In this document: in pieces, positions 12,401 through 25,800 of the stretch
How the letters are laid out: each line of letters starts with the position of its first letter
How positions within the stretch are numbered: the stretch's first letter is position 1
Origin: Piezodorus guildinii
Taxonomy: Eukaryota; Arthropoda; Insecta; Hemiptera; Pentatomidae
Length of the DNA: 64,000 bases
Assembly (NCBI GenBank): GCA_023052935.1
Contig: CM041292.1
Coordinates: 27,300,954 to 27,364,953 of the forward strand
Direction: 5' to 3'
The notes under the pieces: model-generated
Told to the model about the DNA's origin: nothing
What the model saw: the letters and a program-made list of their open reading frames with translations, nothing else
The model's database searches: none
Made by a program: the position numbers and the translations under genes

Positions 12401-13829
12401 GATGAGCTAATATTATGAAGATTGATAATGTTTTAAAAGCAATTTTATTTTTGGAATTTAATATAATGCTCATTCATTTTATTCTAATTTTAGGTTGACC
12501 GGTCTATTGCTCTCCTGAAATCTCTCGGTCTTGAACGATCAAGATGGGAAGCAACATCAGAGACATTCAAGTCCCAGATGGCAACTATTATCGGGGATGT
12601 CTTACTCTCTTCAGCTTACCTTGCTTATGCTGGTTACTTTGACCAACATGTAAGTAGATTTCAAACAATATTTTAGTTGTACTCTTATGACTCTAAGATA
12701 TTTCTTCTGGTCTATCAAAAATCTTATTTAATATTTTGCTTAGCAAAGTTGAACAAGAATCATTCTTTTCTAAGATTACCTTTTACCTTACTATTTATGA
12801 AAGCCTGATTTTGGTTACAGTCTCGACACAACCTCCTGTCTCGTTGGACGGAGCACCTCAGTTCTGCAGGTATCCAGTACAGGCAAGACATAGCCCTTAC
12901 AGAGTACCTTTCTAATCCTGATGAGAGGCTCAGGTGGCAAGCTAATAGTCTGCCCACCGATGACCTCTGCACGGAAAATGCAATTATGCTGAAGGTTAGT
13001 TTACAGAAATATTATTTTTTAGTTTTATGTTTATTACTGTTTTTTTTTTAGTTGTCACTAAAACAAATTTTCTTTTGCAGAGATTCAACCGCTATCCACT
13101 CATTATCGATCCATCTGGACAGGCTACTGAATTCATTATGAATGAATACCGAGATAAAATCACTAAGACCAGTTTCCTCGATGATTCATTCAGGAAGAAT
13201 CTCGAGTCTGCTCTTCGATTCGGAAATCCATTACTTGTCCAGGTATTCTTCTCTTAAAATTAATTACTTTGAGCAATTTTAAATTGGCATTATTTTAATA
13301 ATTATACATTTATATTAAGCTTAGTGATTACTGTCCTAAGAGTTTATCTAAAAGTTTATCATTTTATAACAATACTTTTATTATTAACCCTGTTGGAAGC
13401 TTCAGTCACTCATTGATGGATCAGTATTGAACCTTCGGGTTCCCTAAACAAAAACTTATTATCAATGATCCACACTAGGCTGTAGCAGGTTTTGATTAAT
13501 ATGGAAAAAAAAATCAATATTATAAAAAAGAATGACATTTTTGGTAGAAATAATTAATATCACGCTTATATAATTGAAATAATTACCTTTTCATCTTCCA
13601 TGTGACCTACGAGCACAGAGACAAAATTCTTTTGTTGTGTTGATGCTGATTTACGTTGGATAAGGGTTAATATTCTCATCCTTTAAGTAGTGCAATTAAT
13701 TTGATTCGTCTCTGTATATAATGTGTAAAGTTTTCTTTGTTTCAATCACAGCTTGTCCTTAAATTTAATAGGTTTTGTTCTTTAACCTTTCTATAAACAA
13801 TATTAATTTAAACCAAACTAAAATGTTTA

Positions 13830-13878
<49 letters not shown>

Positions 13879-16800
13879 ATATACAATCAATCATAGGCTA
13901 CTTCCAAACTTAATCTGTATTACTTAATTAAGTCCAATTAAATCATGATTTTGGGCATAAAACAAACACCATATTAAAAAAAATATATAAATGCACTATT
14001 CTATAAGGCTATATTTTATTTATAAAATGAAGTAAATTTTAAACTTGTCTACTTTTTACTGATTAAACATTTTATAAAATTGAACCCAACGGTGCAAATT
14101 TCTGGATGATTGTTGATCCGAGGAATGTTTATTTGTATTAATTGAAATGTTTTAGATGGAGAGATGGGTGTAATTTTTAAATCTCCGATAACATCAAGAA
14201 ATTGCTTTATTTAATAGTTCATCATTAAACTTTTCAATTGACTTATATATACTTATTACTTACAGGAATACAAATATCTATGATTTTAACCACAGTTTCA
14301 GATTTGTATTGCATTGAAATATAATTGTTTTACAGGATGTTGAAAACTATGATCCTATTTTAAATCCCGTACTCAACCGTGAAGTAAGACGAACTGGTGG
14401 CAGAGTTTTGATATCACTAGGAGACCAGGATATTGATTTGTCACCATCATTTGTGATATTCCTATCTACGAGAGATCCGACTGTGGAATTCCCACCGGAC
14501 ATCTGTTCCAGAGTTACGTTTGTCAATTTCACTGTAACTAGGTTAGTAATATTATATAATATTGGTCTTTAATGACTGATGAGATATAATTTATTTAATT
14601 ATTTTTACTTCACGTGATTTGTTGTTGCAGATCCTCATTACAGTCCCAATGTCTGAACCAAGTACTTAAAGCTGAAAGATCTGATATCGACGAGAAGAGA
14701 TCTGACCTCCTCAAACTACAGGGTAAGTTTGTCATGCATTAAATTATTGAATTGATTTATTTTTCTGTTTAATAATCATCTTTATTACATAAGATATGAC
14801 TGTAATTATGTTTTTTTAACTTATTAGTGGTATAAGTATAAGTTCTCTGTGATATTTAATGCATCATAATTCATTTTCATAGGTGAGTTCCATCTAAGAT
14901 TGAGACAGTTGGAGAAATCTTTACTGGGAGCTTTGAACGAAGCCAAGGGTAAGATCTTAGATGACGATTCCGTTATCACTACCCTGGAGACACTTAAACA
15001 AGAAGCCGCAGAGATTAGTAAGAAGGTTGAAGAAACCGACAGGGTCATTGGGGAAATTGAGACTGTTTCACAACAGTATAAACCTCTATCACAGGTTAGT
15101 CGATTCAGTATTTTCTCACTACATATTAGACAATTTTGTCTCTTTTGACAGATAAACTTGTCTTTAAAAAATCATTATGTACTTTTAAATTTGTATAAGA
15201 TCCTGGCGAAAAAGTTTATATTATTTTATCTGTATAAAATAAACACAAAACATTTTTAGAGTTTTTATTGTAATATAGAGATTGCTACACTAAGTGAAAT
15301 TGTTCCAACTGCAACTGATTGAGTTTAGTGCTCTTGTGTTGTTTTTTGCAGCTGTTGCTTATGACTATAAAGGGTACACATGGACACGCATGCAATTTTA
15401 GTGATAAAAATAATAATGGTGTGTAGTTTCTTAACACGTCTGATTATTTAGAAATTTATTTGGTAATTCTAAATTTTTTATCATAGTTAAACGTATTATT
15501 GACTTCTAAGTCCTCAAAAATAGAAACATTAACCTTTTAAATCAAAGTAATATTTAATTTATGTTCTGTACTGACCTGTTAGCGGACACTGGAGTCAATG
15601 TATTAATAACATGTTGCGGAATTATTTCTCTAAATTATTTTACTTTTACTTATTTACGCACATATGAAGTATTTTATAATTTCTTATTTTATTAGGTTAC
15701 ATATACTTTCATGACAAAAAATGAAATAGTCAAAAATGACTTCTAATTTTTATAAATAAAAAGAACAGGTTTTTACGTCTTATAAAATCATTATAAAAAT
15801 TAAAAACATTACCAGAAAGAAATAATATTGATTACTTTCAATTTACCTTTGTTTACAAAAAAAAAAATTAATTATATAACGCTCGCTCTCGACAGATGGT
15901 TTCTAAATCTTTCAAAGGTTTTTATATTGATGAAAACCAAGGGTCCTATTACAAGAAAAGGATTTTCTAGGGCATATTTAAATATACTATGAAAATTTCA
16001 AATACCCGAACATCTAATTTTCTTTATTAACTTAAATAAATCATTCCCATAACTAACCTTAACTCTCAGTTTTCTTTTATTACGGCTTAGTTGTTTTATT
16101 CTTCTGAGGCAATTGTATTAAAATTGTTTATCTTTTTGATTCGAAGCCAGCAGTGTTTTCTGCTCCATTTAGATGATCTCTTATTGCCATGAACTTAGAA
16201 TTTTAAATAAATGTAAAATAGTAATAATTCTATTCAAAATGATTAATACTTTTATCTGTTCGTTAATTTTAAGCTTTTCTTGATGAACTATATGTTTATT
16301 TTTCCTTACAGGCCTGCAGCAATATGTACTTCACCCTGGACTCCTTGCACCAAATACACTTCCTCTACCAGTACAGCCTCAAGTTCTTCCTCGATATTTT
16401 CTCAGCTGTTCTCTTCTCCAATCCATCCCTCGACGGCCTTACAGATCACACCCAAAGGCTGGGTGTCATTACGAAGCAGCTGTTTGCTGTAAGTAGACCA
16501 TTATACATTTTGTAGGCATTTATTTTAATTGGAAATCCATATTAAATAATTTTTCGTTAACTGTTTTACAATGAGTGTCTGTTAAGGATTTTCTTTCACA
16601 CCCCATTGATTTTTATTGATCACAAGCAATACAAAACACTGTGTTTCCATCAGATCTAAGCTTGGGGTAATTATATATCCAGGTTTTAATTTTTGACGTG
16701 GCACTTATTCTCCTTTTGGCATTATTTAAACATTGATATTTAACTTTATAATCCACTCTAAATTCTGAGATTTAAAATCGCACTTAAAACTAAATATTCA

Positions 16801-19800
16801 GATTAAATAATGAAGGGTCAGAAACAGAGTGGGGATTCAATATAACAATGAACGTCTTCAGATTAACCCCGGTAGTAGCTTAATTGAAAGTGATTTTAAA
16901 TGAATAAAAGTTGCGTTAAACAAATAAAAACATCGAAATGCCTTACATTAGAAGGATGGGTTTACTTATTGAAAACTTCTGACTTCCGAATATTTCTATT
17001 GATTTTTTTTCTCTTCTTAACTAATAATTTAATTCTAGATTTAACCAGAGAAAAATGAAATTTTAAATATTTATCCAGTATATGTATTTACTATTTTAAA
17101 CCCAAATTTAGCCCAAAATGTGCAATTCCGTGCAGTATAAAATTATAATATATTATTTCCCTATACATCAATAAGATAGCTGTGTCCAGGTTCGAAGCTA
17201 ATACACGCAAGCATATTGAAAGTGCAAAACCATGAAATCTGGTCTCTAATCATAAGCCTTCTTGGCATCTTTCCTGCAATTCTCCCTGATGAAGGTCTTC
17301 CTAAAAATTAGGCTGAAATCTTGGCACACAAATGTAATAATATCCTAAGTTTTCTTTATTGGTGTGTTCTTTCTTGATGACCACATTCCTAAAAGATAAA
17401 CGAGAATGTTTTTTTCTGTCGAATCAGTTTACCATCAGTCATTTATCATTAAGTTTACCATTTTTACAACCATGATTTTGTAACTGATGCCACAGAACAA
17501 TGAGCCACCTAGGAAAAAAAAAGAGTTCAGTGTCTAAAAAAAGGACTGTTTGATCAATTCAGAGTGTATCGCTTTGGGATTAGAAGTTGCTTGTGAACTT
17601 CTATTCATTATTGCATTTAATTATCAGCAGAAATGAGAAACATAAATTGGCCAATAAATCAAAATTGGTTCAGTTTATTTGTTAGTTATTTTAAAGTGCA
17701 TTATAGATGAAAATTTGTCCACAGCTTCTAAAAGGACAGCTTTTAGTTATTTTAGATGTCATTGTCAAAGTTTTGTCATTGTCAGTTTTTATGGAATGGC
17801 TTTATGTACAATGTTTACAAATGACTTTACATTACAGAATAAGAACATGTTTTAATAATGGAGATAATATTGGTTGGGGGTGATATCATCAAGAAATCAA
17901 TCGGTTTATTACTATTTTATATATCAAATGAACTATTTAAAAAATTTAATTTAGTTTCCACGGGAATCCACTTTAGTTTAAAAATTGTACTTTGAACCTT
18001 CAAGAAAGAATGCCCTAAAATTAGTCCTTTATTTTTGACATTACTTATTCTCATTCATGTATCTCCTTGCAGGTATGCTATGAGAGAGTTGCACGGGGTA
18101 TGCTGCATACCGACCGATTGACACTTGCGCTGCTACTATCTAGGATATACCTGCGTGGATTGCCCCAGGAAGATCAACTGGAGGCTGAGTTCCACCACTT
18201 CCTGAGAGGTAAGGAGGGAGTCGTAGCCTCCGGTGGAGGAGCTTCTCACTTGGAAGGTCTCTCCAGCGACCAGCTGGAAGCACTAATTAGGTTGAGCAAC
18301 AGGTAAATTATTTGCATTGCTTTTTCCTTAAATGGTTAAAAAAAAATTTCGTTTGGTGATAATATTTACTTTTTTTTATCCAGGCTACCACAATTCAAGG
18401 AATTAATGAAGAAGGTTAATGAAATGCCTGAGTTTGTTGCATGGCTCCAGCAGTCAACACCAGAACAGAACGTCCCTACATTGTGGCACGAGGATAAGCC
18501 GTTATCTTCTATTGCAACTGCTATGAACAGGCTTCTTTTAATTCAAGTGAGGAATTATTTATTTATTTTTTTCTATTTTTTTTATCATTATTGGAACATC
18601 AAAAGGTTGTATTGGGCTGTGAAATAAGTATATAGAGCTTTTCAATAATAAACTAAATCCTTTTGTGTTTTTGAAACCATGTTCATTTTGTCAATGTTTA
18701 CATCCTTTGAAAAGAGGTTAGCTATTAGTAGCTATTATTAATGGTGTGAGCATGCATTACTTGTAGTCGAAATTGCATATCTTCAAGAAGTGTAGTATAG
18801 GATTACAATGCAAGAAAATAAAGTGCATTTTTGGCATTTAACTTTTTTTTTTAATTTATGTAAAGGAAAATCTGTAGTGCAAAACAGCTAGAAAAATTGG
18901 TAGTGTATACACTGATGATGTGTACTGTAAGTGCTGTAAAAAAATACTGTCCATAAGTTGTTTGTCAGCTTTGAGTTGGTAATTTTGATTTGTTAGATGC
19001 TCCTCGTTAAGTAATCCTTCATTTGTTGATAGCAGCTAAATCAAAGCATCGGTTGCAAATGCCTGCTCACAATTACAGGATACTGTTCAGACATTTATTA
19101 TATTTCATTTAAGCCTCTCCAAATCTAGGAACAGCTGGATATGTTTCTTGATAAAAAAAATTTGTTAGACCACACTTTTCCATCAGTGATTCTCTTCTCT
19201 AAAATTTTATGTTGACAACCCATTTTCAGGAGACTCATAAATGGGGATGAAAAATGGGTACTTTACAACAATTTTTTGTTAAAGGAAGTCTTGGAAAGAA
19301 AGGAGTAACCGACCTTTAACAACTTTGATATCAGGATTGCATTAAAAAAACATTAAGCATTTAGTGGAAAGGTGTGCTTTTCTATGACCTTCCACCAGAC
19401 CAAACTATTGGTTTTAATGTGTGTTGCTCACAATTGAAAAAAATTGGTATTGCCTAATCAAAAAGCCATTGTTCTGTCTTGGTAATGCCTGCCCTCATGT
19501 TTCTTTATAAAGATGATTAATATTCTTGCGGTTTGGCTGGGATGTTCTCCTACAACTACCCTCTTCACCTGATTGGGTCCCAACAGGTTACCTCTTATTT
19601 TGCTCCCTGCAAAACGCCCTTAAAGAGAAACTCTTTGATTTATTTGTTTAAGAACTGCAGAAAGCATATAGATGAGTTTTATTAGGATAAAGGAATTCAA
19701 AATTACCGAAAAGATGGCAAATGTTATTGATAATGATGGCTCATTTGTAGTTGATTAAATATATTTATAAGTATCTGAAGTTAGTAATGAAATCATCAAT

Positions 19801-22800
19801 ATTACGCTACAAATACAAACTTATTGAACTTACCAATACCACCTGATCTAGATAGAACTTACACTAGGTCACTTGTAATTCTGAATTTAGTTTGTTCTCA
19901 TTTAAAAGGTATAATAAAATTGTTTAAAATAATCAAGTAATTAATTATTTTTATGTAAATTGTTATTGGATTAAACATTCTAGTTTCCAAAGCAGTCTTT
20001 GAGTTGGTAACTCAATGGTTCTAAGTTTTGTTAATTTATTGAAGCAGAGTTTGTTATATAATTGTTATGTTGGAGCAATTCCTATTACCTTAACCTTTAT
20101 TTTTGTCCTGTCTGACTTTAATATTTAACAAACTTCATAATTTTTCTAATGATTTTGAATTTCTTTTTCATCTTAAAACAAAACTTTTTTTTTTCCAGGC
20201 CGTACGAGGAGACAGGGTTACTGCAGCTGGTGCCGGACTGGTTAGTGCTGTGCTTGGGAAGGATTCACAGCCCGAGCTGAGAGGGAATTGGATCTGGCTC
20301 ATATTGTTGAGTCTGAAATGACTGCTGGTGTACCTGTTCTACTCTGCTCTGTCCCTGGTTTTGATGCCACTTCCAGGTATTATTTTAGTTATCACTGTTA
20401 TTTATATGTCTTTCCTCTTTGAAGATTTGGATAAAGAATGGGGCTTAGCACAATGTGAAATCATTTAACTCTCAAATCATAGATTTTTCTGAAGAAATTA
20501 AAATAAAATAAAAATCAAATTTATACTGTTGATTAAAAAATTAATTAATTCTAGTACCTAACGTTTTGTAAACAAAAATGAATTCAACTCTAAATTGAAA
20601 CAATTTTTATTACATCAGTTTCACATTACTATTGACAATATAATTATATATTTCACTGTGTAATTTTTGACAATAATTAGTTTATATTCATATTTAATAA
20701 TAATTAACTATGAAAATTAATAATAATCACGTATTTATCTAAGGTAATGAAGAAAGGATTGGTCATTCTTATGTCACATAATAATTCTTATGTTATATCT
20801 ATTTAATATGCAAAGATCAACATTTGCAATCTTATATATTTACAAAAAAAAAAAAAAAAAAAAAATCACCGTACTTATTTTTAATGTTACTTTATGTTTG
20901 AGCGGTGTGGTCCTTTATCTAGGGCAGGATATAATTATTCAGTCCTAGAACAATATAAACATTTTGGTTTATTATTTTCAATAATGAACCTTTGTAATCA
21001 AAAAAAAAAAAAAAAAAAAAACCCCTCCCTCCCTCTCAAAATTTGAGGGCTTACGTTTCAAGATATGTAGAACCCAAACAATGATTAAAAAAAATCTATT
21101 TGCCGTGGCATTTCTCTGAAACTACTGGACCAAAATTTATAAGTGTTTTTTAACTTAAAAAAACACGAATACTTATAAATAAGGGAAGAAAACAAAATTG
21201 ATATTTTACCCATAAATACGCCCATAACTCAGTTATTTTGAAGATATAGAAAAATATGTATAGAGTTTTAGAATCAGTAAAGTGCGACAAACAGAAAAAA
21301 AAAAGTTGATCTATGTATTCAAGTCACAAATTATGATAAATGTAATTCCACCAAAACTCGGCTATTATTGAAGATTGACAAAAATCGAAAAAATTGGCAG
21401 CTATACCCTAATATAGTTATTTGGAAATAATAAACCATTGTGCAATAATTTGCTTGCAGCGTTGTTTCATTTCTAACTTGTAAATTCCTTGTCAATTTAT
21501 GATATCATAATTTAAATATACTGTTATTTTTTTGATGATATCAGGTATTTAGTTGGTGTTTACTAATTGTGTTGCTTGAATTATTACAGGGTTGATGACT
21601 TGGCTGCTGAATCTGGTAAACAGTTGGCTTCTATAGCTATTGGTTCTGCTGAAGGATTCTCACAGGCAGACTCTATAATCAATATGGCTGTGAGATCAGG
21701 AAGGTAAGAGATCTTTCTTTTAAACTTTCCACAGAAATTAATTCTTAATTTTAATGCATATCTTTTTTCAAGAGCAAAAGAAGAAATCTAAAATTGGCAT
21801 TTATAATAAGTTATAATTATTTCTTAAGTGATTTCAATATTTTATGTCCTGGAAACTTATAATGATATAACTGGTAGCCGGAGAGCTCTTGGCTTAAATA
21901 GCTCCTATTAATTTTCAATAATAAAATCATATATCTTATATGTTCATTGTTCTAAATTTGCCATTGTCTTTATTAAAAAAATAAATAAAATAAAATAAAC
22001 TTGAGATCTTTACTGAACCTTACTTAAAACTAGTCATTGTTATAAAAAAGAATACAAAATGGGTTAGTATGTTTTCTGGTCAATATCTAGGCTTTAAACA
22101 TATACACTTATCAAGGATTGCCAGGATATATGGGGCTTGTCTTTTACTCTATTTGGCTATAGAGTTTATACTTAGCAGTATCTCTTGTAATTTATTTTAT
22201 TACCAATTTTTCTATTACTTTTTTGATTAATTGTTTGATAACCCATATTTATGTTGAAAACTATTTTTAAGATTTGAAGATTTTGATTCCTAATGACTGC
22301 TGTTTATTGTGTATAGGTGGGTACTGCTTAAGAATGTCCACCTCGCTCCACAGTGGCTTGTCCAATTGGAGAAAAAACTTCACTCTCTACAACCGCACTC
22401 TGGATTCCGGCTGTTCCTTACGATGGAAATCAATCCCAAAGTTCCTGTTAATCTCTTGAGAGCAGGTCGTATCTTCGTCTTCGAACCACCTCCAGGAATC
22501 AGGGCGAACTTATTGAGAACATTCAGCACCGTTCCCGCCTCTAGGATGATGAAGGCGCCAAGTGAAAGAGCAAGATTGTACTTCTTGCTCGCCTGGTTCA
22601 ACGCTATTGTGCAAGAGAGGCTGCGATACGCTCCACTCGGTTGGGCCAAGCACTACGAATTCAATGAGTCGGATCTTCGTGTGGCTTGTGACACTTTGGA
22701 TACTTGGATTGATGCAACTGCTGTGGTAAGTTGTTGTTGTATTTATTATGTTTTTATAATGGTCTAAAGATTATACTTAATTTAGTGATATACATAATTT

Positions 22801-25800
22801 TCCATTGTGCTCTTCATCTTGTTGATAGTTTTTTAGATTCTCTGTTAACATCAACATAAAGTAGTACAATATAATAAATAAATATGTAATATGATTATAA
22901 CACATGATAATAATAATTCTAATGTGTAAGATCAAAGCTGTAATCACCATAATAAGTTAGTTCATAAAAATTCTTAAGACATGTGGATATAGTTAGTTGT
23001 TAATAATAGAGCTAAAACTGGTGAATTGTCACATTAAAAAAAATTCAAATGTATTGTACATTCATGTTAAAAAAAAATGAAAAACTTCTTATTTAGTTGC
23101 TTTTGTTTAACCAGCTTTAACACTTTTATCACCACATTTCGCAGATAAGGGTGACAGGTATACAGTGTCAAAATGTTAGACACACTGCTAATATTGTTAT
23201 CCCTACCCTCTTATCTTTTCAAATCATCTATAAAACAGTATTAAAATAATCTAAGACTGACCAGAAGTTGATCTGCAGCCTGCTTGTTTACATTAATATG
23301 TACAAAAAAAAATAAATATTTTTTTAAAATTTCAAATTATTAAAGTTAAGGCCTGTCAAAATGTCAGACACACTCCCTGGTAAAAATAAATAAAATTCAT
23401 TTTAATACTTCATGGCCTTTCCACCACCATTTATTAATTCAAAAGTTCTGTTTGGTAATGAATCTTACAGGGCAGCCCGTGGTTGAGTGGCTAGTCTCTC
23501 ATGTTAAAGTTGTGAGTTCGAATCCCAGTCCCAACGGGACTTTTATAAGAATGTAATTAAATGGGGATTCACTCACAGACTCTCCCCCGAGTATGTGAGA
23601 TCCGTCAGCCGAATGGTGGCCAGTCACAAAATTAGGCTTAGGGAGTGATGACCCTACACTAGAAAATACATCACGAAACGTGAGTGTAACCTCCCAGGAG
23701 ATTACACCGCGAAGCCCAGGGCCTACACAGCCTGTCCCGCCACAGAAAAAAAAAAAAAATGAATCTTACAATTGTTTGATTGTTTCTTGAGGTATTTGTT
23801 CCCATGAAGCCAGAATTGCAGATTTCAACTCTTTGATTGTTCCCAACTGTCTTGACTCGGAGTACACGCTTCTTAAAAGAATTCCAAGAGCATTTTCGAT
23901 TATGTTCAGGACTGGGGAGACAGCAGGCCAGTCTAATTTGGCAATTTTGTTGCTAGTTAGCCAGTCTTTAATAATTTTCGCTGAATGTAGTGGAGTGTTA
24001 TCTTACTGGAAAACTGGTGTGCCTTCAGACATGTCATTAAATGTCAACTTTTGCTCCTCTAACAAATTTTTATATTCAGTTGAGTTTACTCTTGATGAAA
24101 GAAATACCAAATTTCCTTTCTTTTTGTAACCAATTGATGCCCAAACCATAACTTTGCCTCCTTCCATTTGACACCTTAATAAATTTTTTTCTTCCTTTCT
24201 TAAGTCATGAAAATAATAGGAAAATCCATCTGGCACATCAAGATTGAATTTTTTTTCATCACTGAAATGACTTTTTTCCATTCTTTAGTCCATAATATAA
24301 AAATAAAGAAAACATGAAAAGTTTTTTCAATTTCAATGGGTGTGTCATAACATTTTGTCACTGAGTGTCGTGTACTTCTGTGGGGATCCCATCACTCAAA
24401 TACAAGTGTTGCTCTTCTTGTTGAAGTTACTTGGATTTTTAATAGGAATTTAATGGAGTAGGCTCTAAAATATAAATATAGGATTTATTTATTTATTTAT
24501 TTAACGTCACTTTATGCTACTATGGCTAATCGGACGATGCTACAGTGGGAGTCCTAAATTTTGCCTATCCAGGTTTTATTAGGATAGGGATCTTTAACGA
24601 GTACCTGACATCGCACAGGCTCGGGACCACCTTTTAACGTCCCCTCCGAAGGACGGCGTAACTAAGGATTTTTTACTCCCATTAAAAAATCCTAGGACCA
24701 CCTGCGGGATTGAACCTGTGACCTTTAGCATGGGAGGCTGTTACGCTAGCCACCCAGCTACAAGTGATCCCTATAAATATAGGATGTAAAAAATAAAAGT
24801 ATTGAAAATATACACATCATAATATACTTCTTATTATTTTATGTAAGATAAAATATTACATTATACTATGTCGGATGGTTTTTTAAAACACTTTAAACAT
24901 ATTCGAGATCAAAGAAGATTTTATACTTAATTCTTTGTGATAAATCAAAGATAATAATAATAACATAACATAATCATAATACTCCAGATACATTGCATAA
25001 GCAAACTTCTCCTTATCACTTGCTTACTGTACAGAGTGTCGAGTGTCTGATTTGGAGAAACACAAACAAAGTGGACTAGATGACGAATCTTCTAAAAGAC
25101 AAGTCCAAAATTAATCAACAAAATATAAATTACGTACTTGTAATCAACAAGGAGTGTGTGAATTGTTTCAAACCCCATTGTTTGAATTATGAAAATGTTT
25201 ATAATTTCTTACTACTCATTAATACAAATAAATAAATAAATACATAGTATTTAGTGTCAATTCTATATAGTATATTTACATTTAGTTAATTCTTCTGCAG
25301 TGGGGTCACCATGTTTTTGTCACACATATGTGGAAAACTATGTTAACCTTATTTTGGTAGGCCTTAAACCACTTTAAAGAGAATCATTCAATCATTTATA
25401 AACATTGGAATCTTACTACTTAGAATAGAAATTGTTTCATGTGTTAACTTTGTAATGCCTCTGTCACAATAACCTAATGGGGAAAAATTGGGCTCTTAAA
25501 GGTCCCAGAGATCAGAAAATTATTTTCAATGAAGAAGTTAAAAATAAAACTTAAAGTTCATTTTTTTTAGTTCTAAAGAAAATAAAATAAAATAAGAATT
25601 GTATTCATATTGGTTATTTGTTGGTTGAACATAGTTGGGATGATGTCTTCATTTTTATTAAATTAATTTTTTATTCTTTAATTAGATTAATTTGTTGTAA
25701 TTTATTTATTAAAATTAATTAATATAACTATTTTGTTTATACTTTTTTATTCTTATTAGATGCTAAAAACAACTTTTGTTTGTATTTAGGGAAGGACACA

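Noticed and set aside
20199..20321. Programmed ribosomal frameshift in the dynein exon
   Set aside because: No slippery heptamer or downstream structure is evident, and dynein is not known to use one; a simple missing base explains the data.
22309..22767. Single-exon gene starting at 22309
   Set aside because: The open frame is only the dynein exon 22317-22725 plus intron read-through on both sides.
23470..23545. tRNA genes (here and at the heads of the other SINEs)
   Set aside because: A- and B-box-like motifs are present, but no full cloverleaf, and the sequences continue into repeated SINE bodies with target duplications.
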